From JAFDWR01 sp038216655 (GTDB taxonomy: Bacteria > Armatimonadota > Fimbriimonadia > Fimbriimonadales > Fimbriimonadaceae): 64,000 nt of DNA. Made by a program: the position numbers and the translations under genes. The stretch lies in the NCBI GenBank assembly GCA_038216655.1, contig JBBQPZ010000001.1:310001-374000 (forward strand), written 5' to 3'. This document shows, piece after piece, positions 18,140 to 26,846 of the stretch (positions within the stretch are counted from its first letter, which is position 1; each line of letters starts with the position of its first letter). Below the pieces are notes generated by a model, which was not told where the DNA came from, did no database searches, and saw only the letters and a program-made list of their open reading frames with translations.

Positions 18140-18591
18140 GTCTTCTCCTGATACCTGTTGATGGGCGAGCTATTCGGCCCCCATCACTCGATAGTCGAAC
18201 GACGGGTGTCGATTTCGACATTGATTCGGAGAAACCCCTTCCCCCGAGAGGTGACACGAACCAACCCTTATGGAATTCGCTTGAACGGGTGTTCGCGGAC
18301 TGCGGAAAAGACGTCCTCGGAATATTAGGTTCGGTCCGGCGAACCGCGCCGCATTCGAAAAAGAGGGGACCCATCATCTCGGCTGGCTCCCCTCGCTCCG
18401 GGACCGCCTCAGCGCAGCTCATCCCGAGTCCACAAGACAGGAGGGTGCACTCCAGGACGAGCTGGGCACTCGATTTGAATTGGCCCACATCTATGGAAAC
18501 GCGGGGCCCGTTCATTGGTTGCGCCTCCAATACAGAACAGCCGATCCGACGGTGACGCGACGCTTCTATCTTCCCGCCCGTAGCATCCACT
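18140..18591. other. 452-base divergent intergenic region, no gene seen
   Basis: The gap separates a leftward YCII gene from a rightward SDR gene and should hold both promoters. Open frames on each strand (for example 18289-18555) lack ribosome sites and have no recognisable protein character. A short GGGGA/TCCCC hairpin is visible around 18365-18393. No repeat found elsewhere in the window occurs here. Confidence 0.5.
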
Positions 18592-19314
18592 GTGAAAATT
18601 GAAGACAAAGTCTTCGTCGTGACCGGTGCCTCGTCCGGCATCGGACTGTCAACCGCTAAAGCTCTCGCGGCGAAAGGAGGCAAGGTGGCGCTTCTCGCCC
18701 GCAGCGCGGAGGCACTTCAAGAGGTGGCGGCGGAGATCCCCCACAGTCTTGCCGTCCCAGTCGATGTCACCGACTTCCCGGCCCTCCGACATGCGATCGC
18801 CCACGTTCACGGTCACTTCGGACGCATCGACTGCCTCATAAACAACGCGGGACGGAGCTATGCCACTTCGGTGGAGTCGATCGATCCGGTGATATTCGAC
18901 GAGATCTTTCACCTCAATGTCCTCGCCCCGATCATCGCCATGCAGGCCGTGATCCCGATCATGCGAGATCAGGGCGACGGATGCATCATCAACATCAACT
19001 CGGGCACCGCCTTTATGACCCTCCCCGAATACAGCGTTTACTCCTCGTCAAAGCGAGCGCTCGTGGGCTTCACCCTGACCGCTCGTGAAGAACTCGCCAA
19101 AGACGGGATTGTGGTGAGCTCGGTCTATCCGTTCATCACCGCCACCAACTTCGGTAAGAACCGGATGAACAACGCGAATGGTGGCGGCCCGACACCGGAT
19201 TACTCGCAAGGCGACACCCCGGAGTTCGTAGCCGACATCATCGTTCGGTCGATCGAGGAAGGTGAGGCCGAGTACTTTGCCAACGATCGGCTTCGTCAGA
19301 TGGCCGGGCGTTAG
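18592..19314 (+). CDS. Short-chain dehydrogenase/reductase
   Basis: A 240-residue classical SDR beginning at GTG 18592. The NAD(P)-binding motif TGASSGIG is at residues 11-18 and NNAG at 84-87. The catalytic residues are Ser137 (ININSG), Tyr150 and Lys154 (YSSSK). Length and motif spacing are normal. It would catalyse NAD(P)-dependent reduction or oxidation of a small alcohol or carbonyl in the cytoplasm; the substrate cannot be predicted. It is convergent with a truncated alpha/beta hydrolase gene, whose homology ends just beyond this gene's stop codon. Confidence 0.92.
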   Translation: MKIEDKVFVVTGASSGIGLSTAKALAAKGGKVALLARSAEALQEVAAEIPHSLAVPVDVTDFPALRHAIAHVHGHFGRIDCLINNAGRSYATSVESIDPVIFDEIFHLNVLAPIIAMQAVIPIMRDQGDGCIININSGTAFMTLPEYSVYSSSKRALVGFTLTAREELAKDGIVVSSVYPFITATNFGKNRMNNANGGGPTPDYSQGDTPEFVADIIVRSIEEGEAEYFANDRLRQMAGR

Positions 19315-20023
19315 GCATGGTTGGTGCTTTGCACCTGCCCAGATCCTTCATTGATACGGCGAGGCTCGGAAAACTGAGTCCAGACGCGGCGAACGCCTTG
19401 AGATCTTTGCCGTCAGACATGAACTTCGCGACCGCATTGGCTTGCTCCACCGTCGGTTTAGGCCGCCTGGCCGGGGTGACCTCGATAATGTAGGGTCCCA
19501 TGCCCTTCCCTTCGTCTACCGCCTTGACGAACGAGTCGATTTCGCTTGAACCGTTCGATTCGCCGGCGAGAAGTGGGGCTTGGCCGCCGTAGATCACACT
19601 GAGCACCCGTTCGGGGTGAGTCGCCGCAACCTTTCCCACGATGAACGTACCCATGGATTAGCCGATGAGGTGGGCTCTCTTGATCTTCAAGTGGTCGAGG
19701 AGACGCACGACATCCGCCGCCATCTCGGGCCCATACTTCTCCTTCTCATGCGGTTTGTCGCTGTTCCCGTGACCACGACAGTCGAGCGCGATGACTTGGA
19801 ATCCTGGCAGCCCCTTCAGCTTGACGTTCCCTGCCGCATCTCGGGGGCCCCACATGCTCACATCGGACATCCAGCCGTGGACGAGTACCACGGCCTCGCC
19901 CTCGCCTTCGGTGACGTAATGAATCTTCGCCCCGTGCGATTCGAAAAGTCCTTCAGTGGCAAGCGCCACTCGATGCATGGCAAGAGCAGTGAATGCGATC
20001 GTCAGCAGTGCCCGGAACTCCAT
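19315..20023 (-). pseudogene. Alpha/beta hydrolase with in-frame stop at the nucleophile elbow and missing C-terminus
   Basis: Residues 1-121 contain a signal peptide (ending about MHRVALA), the oxyanion HGW motif in VVLVHGWMSD, and DCRGHGNSDKP. The frame then meets TAA at 19658-19660 exactly where family consensus has Tyr of the nucleophile elbow: the read-through is LIG-stop-SMGTFIVGKVAATHPE, against the canonical GYSMG. The same frame continues to about 19330 with clear family sequence. It then loses similarity and runs antisense into the SDR gene. The last strands and the catalytic His are absent. Two independent lesions, a nonsense change (TAC or TAT to TAA) and a 3' truncation, argue for a real pseudogene rather than a read error. 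Confidence 0.85.
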
Positions 20024-20145
20024 GATTACTCCTTACCAGACTGATGATCAAACGGTTGCAGGGCCTAGACATCGCTTCTGCCTCATTGTTTCCGCGGCAG
20101 ACACCCCGGTAGATTGGAGATGTGGCCATCGAAGGAGACATCCGA

Positions 20146-20442
20146 ATGATCTTTGAGTTCGAAGGACCCATCTGGTTCTGGAAGGGTCCAGCGCCCCATC
20201 ACTTCGTTACCGTTCCCAAAGAGGAAGCGGAGGATCTCAAGGCGATTCAGAGCAAGGTCACGTATGGTTGGGGCATGATCCCCGTGACCGTCTGGATCAA
20301 CGACACCAAGTGGACTACCGCCCTCTTTCCGAAGGACGGGAGCTTTATCGTTCCGATGAAGCTGGCGGCACGAAGAGCAGAAGGAGTCTCAGAGGGGGAC
20401 ATCGTCAAGCTACGACTTGAGGTCGCAAAGAACTTCGAGTAG
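20146..20442 (+). CDS. DUF1905 domain protein
   Basis: ATG 20146 is preferred to GTG 20122: AAGGAG lies eight bases upstream and the domain begins at the second residue (IFEFEGPIWFWKG). The 98-residue product matches the DUF1905 beta-barrel pattern, with FVTVPKEEAEDL, GWGMIPVTVWI, WTTALFPKDGSFIVPMKLAAR and EGDIVKLRLEV in order. The family is widespread, often fused or adjacent to bacteriocin-protection-like YdeI domains, and has no established activity. It lies about 30 bases before a DinB gene on the same strand, so cotranscription is likely. Confidence 0.88.
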   Translation: MIFEFEGPIWFWKGPAPHHFVTVPKEEAEDLKAIQSKVTYGWGMIPVTVWINDTKWTTALFPKDGSFIVPMKLAARRAEGVSEGDIVKLRLEVAKNFE

Positions 20443-20471
20443 TGGCTCGATCACGTCGGTATGATGACACG

Positions 20472-21032
20472 ATGGACCTGAAAGCGGCCCTAAAAGACCA
20501 GTATCACCGTGGCCTGGCTATGCTTACCCAGTGCGTGGAGCGATGCCCGGAGATGCTCTGGGATGCTCCCAATCCGCCGACGCCTCTTCCCGCTCCCGAA
20601 GGGGATCTCTCCTGGTGCGGAATTGCGCGACCGTTCTGGCGGATCGCCTTCCACGATGCCTACTTCACCCATTTGTATCTCGGCCAGGGCGAGTCGGCGT
20701 TCCAGCCCCCTCCTGCCGAGACGAGCGGAATGCGCCGCACGGAGTTCGAAGGAATGTGGCGCGCGCCTTGGGATCTCGAGCCTTACGAGTTGCTCGAAGG
20801 GACCACCGCGTGTCGCCCGAGCGAGATCCTCGAGTACATCGCGTTCATCGACGGGTTGGTTGACGCCACCGTCGACGGCCTCGATCTTGATGCTCCGACG
20901 AGCGGATTCTCCTGGTACCCAAAGGAGACGAAGCTCTCGCATGAACTCATGAATCTGCGACACCTGCAAGGTCATGTAGGCCAGCTCTCCGAACTCCTTA
21001 TGCTCCGAGGCATCGACATTGACTGGATCTAG
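20472..21032 (+). CDS. DinB-like protein
   Basis: ATG 20472 (MDLKAALKDQYHRGLAML) is chosen because the paralogue at 40936 aligns from this point; GTG 20442, which overlaps the previous stop, is the alternative. The protein has 186 residues, with a helical-bundle pattern and a near-identical C-terminal segment to the 40936 protein (NLRHLQGHVGQLSELLM followed by GIDIDW). Candidate metal ligands are the His of IAFHDAYFTHLY and of the HLQGH motif. This copy has an extra loop (about residues 85-105) rich in Pro/Glu. The role is unknown; DinB-fold enzymes are commonly thiol transferases or hydrolases. Confidence 0.85.
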   Translation: MDLKAALKDQYHRGLAMLTQCVERCPEMLWDAPNPPTPLPAPEGDLSWCGIARPFWRIAFHDAYFTHLYLGQGESAFQPPPAETSGMRRTEFEGMWRAPWDLEPYELLEGTTACRPSEILEYIAFIDGLVDATVDGLDLDAPTSGFSWYPKETKLSHELMNLRHLQGHVGQLSELLMLRGIDIDWI

Positions 21033-21033
21033 A

Positions 21034-21594
21034 ATGCCGAACCTCATCGTGAGAGCCCTGAACGAAGAAACGTAGCCCGATTTTGCTCGGCTCGTCAAGA
21101 AGCATAACGGGTGTGTAGGGTGGATGCTGGTGCATCGGCTTTCACCAGAAGCCCGGAGGAAGCCACCAGGAGTTGAAGCGATGCCGAGGCCTTGAGAGTG
21201 ATGCCCATGCGGCACTCGTCTATGATAGTGGCCGCGCGGTCAGCTGGTGCCAGTTCGGGTCACCCGAGGAACTCCCGCGCATCAAACACCGGCGAGAATA
21301 CGAGAAGGACTTGGTCCAACCTCCGAACTGGCGGATCACCTGCTTCTTCGTCGATCGGGATTACAGAGGAAAGGGGGTGGCATCCCTCGTGCTCGCAGGC
21401 GCATTGGTGGAAATCGCGGAGCTCGGAGGCGGGACGGTCGAAAGTTATCCCGAAGACGTCGAGGGGTGCCCAACCTCCTCTTCGTTCATCTACAACGCCA
21501 CCGTCTCCATCTTTGAACGGCAAGGTTTCGAAAGAACCCGTCGGCTCGGCCAGAACCACTGGTCGTCACGAAGGTTGTCGAACCCGCAACCTGA
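21034..21594 (+). pseudogene. GNAT acetyltransferase remnant with two TGG-to-TAG stops and two frameshifts
   Basis: From ATG 21034 the frame reads MPNLIVRALNEET, then TAG at 21073-21075 in place of the Trp expected before PDFARLVKKHNG. One surplus base near 21111 shifts the frame. A second TAG at 21116-21118 replaces the Trp expected in V-W-GGCWC. The new frame then gives GGCWCIGFH and SDAHAALVYDSG, WCQFGSPEELP, WRITCFFVDRDYRGKGVA and GGGTVESYPED, all hallmark segments of one GNAT subfamily. Near 21560 one base is missing after NHW; correcting it gives VVTKVVEPAT and a stop at 21592. The intact protein would be about 185 residues and would transfer an acetyl group from acetyl-CoA. Four separate lesions make this a convincing pseudogene. 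Confidence 0.85.
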
Positions 21595-21666
21595 ATGCGG
21601 TGTGGCTATTAAGGGATGGACGAGAGTTACGTCCACCCCTATCGGCCGTTGCAGCAACTAACGGAG

Positions 21667-22056
21667 CTACTGCTGGAACGGTGTCGTCGGCGCATTCACG
21701 GTGGCTCCGGCACTACTTACGATGACCATGTATCCGGGATCGTAAGGGAGGTAGCCCATGACGGTTCCGCCGTATCTGCTTCCACCGCCGTTCTGGACTT
21801 CGCCCTGGTAGGTTCCGTCCGGTCGAAAAGCGTAGAGATGCGCTGACGTGTTGGTGCTCGACGCCTTGATCAGGAGCTGACCGAAGGAGGTGGGGGTCGC
21901 ATTGGTGTAGCACTTGCTGACCTTGATCGTCTCGGTGCTGCCACCGCCACCGCCAGAGCGGGCATGGGAGACATTCGGGGTGATGCTGGCCACCACAACT
22001 AGCAAGGCGGCGAGGGACGGGAGGAGCGAGCGGCGAGTTAGGGTTCCGAATTTCAT
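21667..22056 (-). CDS. Small secreted protein, unknown function
   Basis: The start is taken at ATG 22056 (MKFGTLTRRSLLPSLAALLVVV), preceded by AGGA nine bases upstream; the frame extends further but without support. The 129 residues comprise a signal peptide (cleavage probably after HARS or nearby, about residue 35), a Gly-rich linker (SGGGGGS) and a compact domain of about 90 residues. The domain contains one Cys, VSKCYTNATPTSFGQLLIKAS, AHLYAFRPDGTYQGEV and a Thr/Pro-rich end. The alternating pattern suggests a small beta-sandwich. No family is recognised. It lies about 100 bases downstream of the SGNH-esterase gene on the same strand. Confidence 0.6.
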   Translation of the reverse strand: MKFGTLTRRSLLPSLAALLVVVASITPNVSHARSGGGGGSTETIKVSKCYTNATPTSFGQLLIKASSTNTSAHLYAFRPDGTYQGEVQNGGGSRYGGTVMGYLPYDPGYMVIVSSAGATVNAPTTPFQQ

Positions 22057-22159
22057 AGTTCTGTTTCCTGACCTCCCGGCAGATTGCAGGGCGATGAGAA
22101 CTAGAGGAGACGGAGATGCGGAGAAATACATCTCCGGCGAATTCTCCAGACCCCTACAC

Positions 22160-23905
22160 CTAGGCCTTGGTATGGGCAAGGATGAATTCGACCAGCGGCG
22201 ACGGGTCGTCGAGTCCGTGAGGATGGTGCTTGAATCCCGGCTTGACGATCACCTTGATCGTTCCCCCGAGCTTCTCATACCGCGCTTTCAGGATCACCGT
22301 GTTCTCAAGATAGGGGACCACGTCGTCGGCGTCGGCGGCGCAGTGGATGATCGGCACGTGGGCCCGCGCGAGCGGGGCCAACTCGTCGATCGGGTTGTAA
22401 TTATATGCGAGGGCCTCCGCTTCCGACCGGAATCCGTAATCCCCTTGCAGCTTCCTCCAATCGTCGGGACTGCCCGGCCCCGTCCCTTTCCCGCCGGGCC
22501 AACTCTTGAAGTCACAAACCGGATTGTCGCCATAGATCACCGAGATGCATTTCGGGTGGCGGGCCGCCCAGTTGTAGACGTAGAGTCCGCCCCGGGAGAG
22601 TCCTTCGAGGGTGGGCTTCTTGGAGAGGCCGTAACTCTCGGTCAGCAGATGATAGAAGGCGTCCCAATGCTTCATCGCCGAAGGCGCTCCGAACGTGTTC
22701 CCTACCTCGACGTAGGCAAGGCAAAATCCACGTCGCAGCAATACGAGGTCTAGCTCAGGACGATGATCGAAGAACTCGGCGCGCCAGATCCACGGCCTTG
22801 AACCCTTCGGATCAATCACCTTAGGCGTCACCACGATAGCGCGAGTGCCGTCGACATCAAGATCGTAGCGGTCGAAGCCGTGGTAGTCGGAACGCGGCCC
22901 GGGGAACACCGGGGGAAGGCTTGCGGTGATTCGGTGGATTTGACCTTCCGTCTCATCTGACTTTGCTTGCGCTTGTGAGAGGGCCAAGCCCTGCGGCATT
23001 CCCGGTCGCTTATGGCCGATGTCGGTGAGCCATGCGTCGGTCAGCAGCCGTTGCCGATCGTGAAGCAGGTTCAATGCCTGGTCCAGCGGATCTCCACCTC
23101 GCGCGACTACCGGGGAAGGTTCTACCGTGGGGAGGGTCTCGATAGGGGCACCCCAAGCCAGGAGGATTTCACGAGCGATGAGGCGATGCCCAGTTCCATT
23201 GAGATGCACGCCATCCCCCGCGAACAAGAATCCCGGATTCGCCTTGCGCTGATCGTCGAGGTAGGCGTTGAGCGGCTGGTGGATGTCGATGACATTCCAA
23301 CCCGCGCTTCTTTGGTCAAGGAGCCACCGGGAGTATCGGGTCAAGACTTCGTCGTAACCAACGAACCCGTGACCAGAAGGATAACGGTCCTGGCCTGCGG
23401 GCAAGAGTTCGCCCCGGACTGGCTGAGGATCGAAGGGCGGCGGAGTCATGAGCCACAGTCGGGCGTGGGACTTGAGAACACTTGCCCGCAGCCACTGGAT
23501 TCCCTCTTGGTATTTCTCGAAGCGACCGGCATTGAAGGGATAGTAGATCCCGTCGTTCATGCCGTAGCATGCCAACACCAAATCCGGCTTGATCTTGGCC
23601 AGCGCTCTCGCCAGTCGCTCATGCAAGTCCGGCCGAGGGAATGCGCCGCCCGCGTGATTCGGCTCAGTCAAGCCGGAAACGGTCTCGCTCGGCAACCCGA
23701 TGTTGATGACATCGATGTGCCGGTTGGGATTGCGAAGGTGGAGGTAGGTATCCACGGCGTCGACGTATCCACCGGCGTAGGTGATGCTATCGCCCAGCAC
23801 CAAGATCCGCTTGACGCCTCGCAGAGCGGGTAGATCGCCGCTTATGGCGGCCGCCACGCAGACTGAGGAGGCAGCTACTGCCAGCAAGATCAGGAGGGGT
23901 CGCAC
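22160..23905 (-). CDS. Two-domain secreted hydrolase: SGNH/GDSL esterase fused to an alpha/beta-hydrolase
   Basis: Residues 1-20 form a signal peptide. Domain 1 (about 33-250) is an SGNH hydrolase: Ser40 in LGDSIT, Asn117 in GMND, and Asp231/His234 in GDGVHLN. Domain 2 (about 330-581) is an alpha/beta-hydrolase: Ser437 in LEGLSRGGLYVYNW, acid candidates in HCAADADDVVP (525-528) and histidines at 560-563 (KHHPH). Both active sites look complete. Such pairings of a deacetylase-like SGNH enzyme with a prolyl-oligopeptidase-like esterase would remove acyl or ester substituents from polysaccharides, which fits the glycosidase-rich surroundings; this role is inferred. The 581 residues are unusually long for either family alone. 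Confidence 0.87.
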   Translation of the reverse strand: MRPLLILLAVAASSVCVAAAISGDLPALRGVKRILVLGDSITYAGGYVDAVDTYLHLRNPNRHIDVINIGLPSETVSGLTEPNHAGGAFPRPDLHERLARALAKIKPDLVLACYGMNDGIYYPFNAGRFEKYQEGIQWLRASVLKSHARLWLMTPPPFDPQPVRGELLPAGQDRYPSGHGFVGYDEVLTRYSRWLLDQRSAGWNVIDIHQPLNAYLDDQRKANPGFLFAGDGVHLNGTGHRLIAREILLAWGAPIETLPTVEPSPVVARGGDPLDQALNLLHDRQRLLTDAWLTDIGHKRPGMPQGLALSQAQAKSDETEGQIHRITASLPPVFPGPRSDYHGFDRYDLDVDGTRAIVVTPKVIDPKGSRPWIWRAEFFDHRPELDLVLLRRGFCLAYVEVGNTFGAPSAMKHWDAFYHLLTESYGLSKKPTLEGLSRGGLYVYNWAARHPKCISVIYGDNPVCDFKSWPGGKGTGPGSPDDWRKLQGDYGFRSEAEALAYNYNPIDELAPLARAHVPIIHCAADADDVVPYLENTVILKARYEKLGGTIKVIVKPGFKHHPHGLDDPSPLVEFILAHTKA

Positions 23906-24096
23906 GGGCGGAGCTTACATTGTTCGACTCGTCGAATTCAGGATGGTGCGAATTCGGCAAGGCTCTGGACCTTAGGGCAATCAGCGCCGTCAAGAAGGCG
24001 CTGCTGGCCCGGAAGGAAGAGTATCCTGTCTTTGAAGAGTATCCCGGAATCTCGGCCATCGCCTAGAATCACGTCGAATCTGAAAGAATTGAATCG

Positions 24097-25029
24097 ATGC
24101 CGATCATCTATCGATCCACCAACTTCGATTACATCGACTGGCAAGTCCCCATCGAGCACTTCTTGTGGGATCGCTTAGATGAGGCGCACGAAGGAGCCTC
24201 AGGCATCACTGTCGGCGCTCTAGGCGAGTATCTCCCCTGGTATCGAATGATCGAAGCCGAATGGCTCACCCGAAGCCGAGGTCAGATCGAGCAAGTCAAC
24301 ACGTGGCTGAAGGTCGAAACCATCTCCCATGAGACGGACGGGGCGGGGGACCTTGGGCAGAGGATCGCGGAAATCTGCGTGGATACCGCGAGAGACTTCC
24401 GAGTCGACGAACGCCCGGAAATCATGGTCTCGGTACTGTCCGCGGACTCCGACGCTCCGTGGGTCGACGCGAGAGCGGGCTACTTCATTGACAAGTTCCC
24501 TTACGACAAGATCTGTATCCCCCAGCGCGCGGCCTTCAATCCTGCCCATCTCAAGGAAGTGGTCAGCCATGAGTATTCCCACGCCCTGAACCTCGCGCTG
24601 ACCCAGGCAAAATGTCCCCTCTGGCTGAACGAAGGGATCGCCATGCTGGCTGAACTCGAGCTGGATCCGCACATTCAGGAAGACTTGGCGACGGGGAAGG
24701 CACCATGGCGGGCTCCGCATCAACTCGATGCCGCATTCCACGCGGAGGCCAAGGGCGAACGGAATGCGACGACCATCCATCGCGCCTACGAACAATCCGC
24801 TTGGATCGTTCGATACCTACTTACGCTGCATGACCGACCCAAACTCGGCGAACTCATGCGCGGCTTCAGCGATAACTCCTTCCTCGTGGATCTGAAGATC
24901 CGCCTCACGGCCGAAGACCCCGCAGAGGAAGCCCTCCGCCAAGTCTACGGCTTGGGGGAGGCTCAACTCTTTGCCGATGCCCACGAGTGGCTGCAGAGTC
25001 AGCCCGTCGGTCACCGAGAAGGAGGCTGA
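24097..25029 (+). CDS. Putative gluzincin metallopeptidase (peptidase MA-like)
   Basis: The 310-residue protein carries HEYSH at 158-162 and a downstream glutamate in WLNEGIAMLAE (Glu179), the HExxH...NEG arrangement of MA-clan gluzincins. Secondary features of the group, such as LPxxD-like Pro/Leu segments and a C-terminal helical half with AYEQSAWIVRYLL, are also present. There is no signal peptide, so it may be cytoplasmic or released in another way. The physiological substrate is unknown. It is convergent with the DUF4838 remnant, four bases separating the stop codons. Motifs are intact. Confidence 0.8.
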   Translation: MPIIYRSTNFDYIDWQVPIEHFLWDRLDEAHEGASGITVGALGEYLPWYRMIEAEWLTRSRGQIEQVNTWLKVETISHETDGAGDLGQRIAEICVDTARDFRVDERPEIMVSVLSADSDAPWVDARAGYFIDKFPYDKICIPQRAAFNPAHLKEVVSHEYSHALNLALTQAKCPLWLNEGIAMLAELELDPHIQEDLATGKAPWRAPHQLDAAFHAEAKGERNATTIHRAYEQSAWIVRYLLTLHDRPKLGELMRGFSDNSFLVDLKIRLTAEDPAEEALRQVYGLGEAQLFADAHEWLQSQPVGHREGG

Positions 25030-25033
25030 TGGC

Positions 25034-26717
25034 CTACTGTCCGATGCGCTTCAAGAAGTCTTCCGCGGGCCCACCTTCGGAGGTCTGAACGACGCCAAAG
25101 TGGCGGATCTTATCGGCGATCGTCTTCGCGAGCCACTGCTTCTTAGGATCTCCCGCAGGAGCGCGCATGTACTCGACGAACTCCAAGCCAAGCCGCGCAC
25201 GGCGTACTTCTTCCAATGCGGGAATATCAGTGGCTACTTTGAATTCCGCGCGTTCGAACAGCCGATAGCCTTCGGCAAGCATCTCGGGGGTGAAGTACGG
25301 AGCGGCCGCCGAATCATAGACCGAGGCATCGAGACGGTTCTTTCGCGCCACCAACGTGAACGAGGTCCAGCCAAGCTTGAATCTCGGGAGCCGCATTGCC
25401 ATAGACAGCGGCAAGGAACTCGTCGATGATCGGCTTGGCGGGCTGGTCCGGGTTCCACATGAGCCGCGCAAGCAGGTAGGACTTGAGCTCGCTCATATCC
25501 GCCCCCAGCGTCGCATCCCCCTCGTAGAAAAGACCCACGACCCCATGGTCGCGGAATAGCTTCACGTCCGCCGCGATCTCGTCCAGGTCGGGCAGCGGCT
25601 GGAGGTAGCCGGAGAAATCAGTGCAATAATGCCAGACATAGAGCTGGTCGGTCTTCTTGGACCAGGCGGTCAAGTTGGCAAACGGCTTGGTGTTCTTGAC
25701 GCAGCCGTTGAGCGGGTGGGCAAAGCAAGCACCTAATGGAGCCAGTCGGACGCGCACATTCTTGTGGGGCCGCTCGTGCAGCGGCGGTTCTTCGCTCCAC
25801 TGATACGCAAGCGTGTCGATCAGGACGTTGGGATACTCTTTACCGACCTCGTCGGCAACTTTGTTCACGAACCGGATCAGCGGTCCCGACGCCGCGCCTT
25901 CCTCCTTCTCGACCGCCTTGCAGTTGTCACACTGGCAGTTCAGATACGTGTCGTTCTGCGAAACCGAGAATATCGTCGCATTCGGATTCTCCTTGACCCA
26001 CTGTTTCACCTTATCGATCACGACGCGCACCACGTCCGGGTTGGTAAGGCAAAGCTGTGCGTACCCTTCCTGCCTCTTGCCGTTGGCAAACGAAAAGTAC
26101 TCGGGATGCTCCTTGTAGTAGGTTGCCGGGGGCACCAGTTCGAAGAAGGTGTGGACGAATCGCCCGTACGCAACCTTGCCCCCCATGTTCTCTTCAAGCG
26201 GCATCGTGGTGCCGTTGACGCGATTACGAACGTCCCAGTCCTTCTCGAACGCCTCGGCAAAGAAGGGTTCGCGGTATTCAAAGGCCGGCCGTTCGTGGAG
26301 GTGCATGACCGGAACCTTCAGCGTGGGTTGGTGGGGAATCTTAGTGATCGTCCGCGTGTACCAGCGGCATCCCAGGACGTCCTCAAGGAACCCGTAGCAG
26401 CCGTACATTGCTCCCCGCTTTCCTCCGCCACTAATCAGAATCGCCTTGGCGGACGAAGCGATCGTGAAGCACTCCTCCTTCTCCTTGGGGTCCTCGCGAA
26501 CGGTGATCGTCTTCTGTCCCGGTTTGGCCTTGGCCTCGATCGACAGTCGCGCACCCGTCATCTTCTCAAGGAAAGTCTGAAGCTCCTCAACTCCGTGTTT
26601 CGTCGCCGACGAGGCAGCTCCGGAGACGATCACCCAATCAGATCGTCCGTTCTTGGTCAGAACGATATCTGGTGACGAAGTGCGAAGTCCAGTGGCAAGG
26701 AGCAACGTGAGGAGCAT
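25034..26717 (-). pseudogene. Secreted DUF4838 (glycosidase-like) protein split by a frameshift
   Basis: The first frame (26717 to 25314) starts with a signal peptide (MLLTLLLATGLRTSS). An N-terminal domain follows that resembles alpha-glucuronidase-type N-domains (VEELQTFLEKMTGARL). A DUF4838 barrel then contains VSQNDTYLNCQCDNCKAVE, WSEEPPLHERP, YVWHYCTDFSGYLQPLPDL and FYEGDATLGADMSELKSYL. Homology leaves this frame after IQAWLDLVH and resumes in the next frame with VARKNRLDASVYDSAAAPYF, running on to a stop at 25034. The shift lies within 25345-25362 and amounts to one surplus base. Corrected, the protein would have about 560 residues. The truncated 467-residue product would lose the last helical part of the barrel region. 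One isolated indel could also be a sequencing error. Confidence 0.75.
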
Positions 26718-26846
26718 GGTGAATCGAGTGTAGCGCTCCCGACATGGTCTTCGATTCGAATAGGCCGATCCGTCCCATTCACCCTTATGGGGGTTGCCGA
26801 GATTTTGGGCATGGTTACCGATGCCTCGGTCAATAGCTGACGACCA

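Noticed and set aside
18289..18555. Open frame of 88 codons in the divergent gap before the SDR gene
   Set aside because: No ribosome site, irregular composition and no recognisable motif.
2536..26717. Recoding of stop codons (for example TAG as Trp, TGA as Arg)
   Set aside because: All three stop codons end intact genes throughout the window, and the affected genes also carry frameshifts. Local mutation or sequence error explains the pattern better than a changed code.
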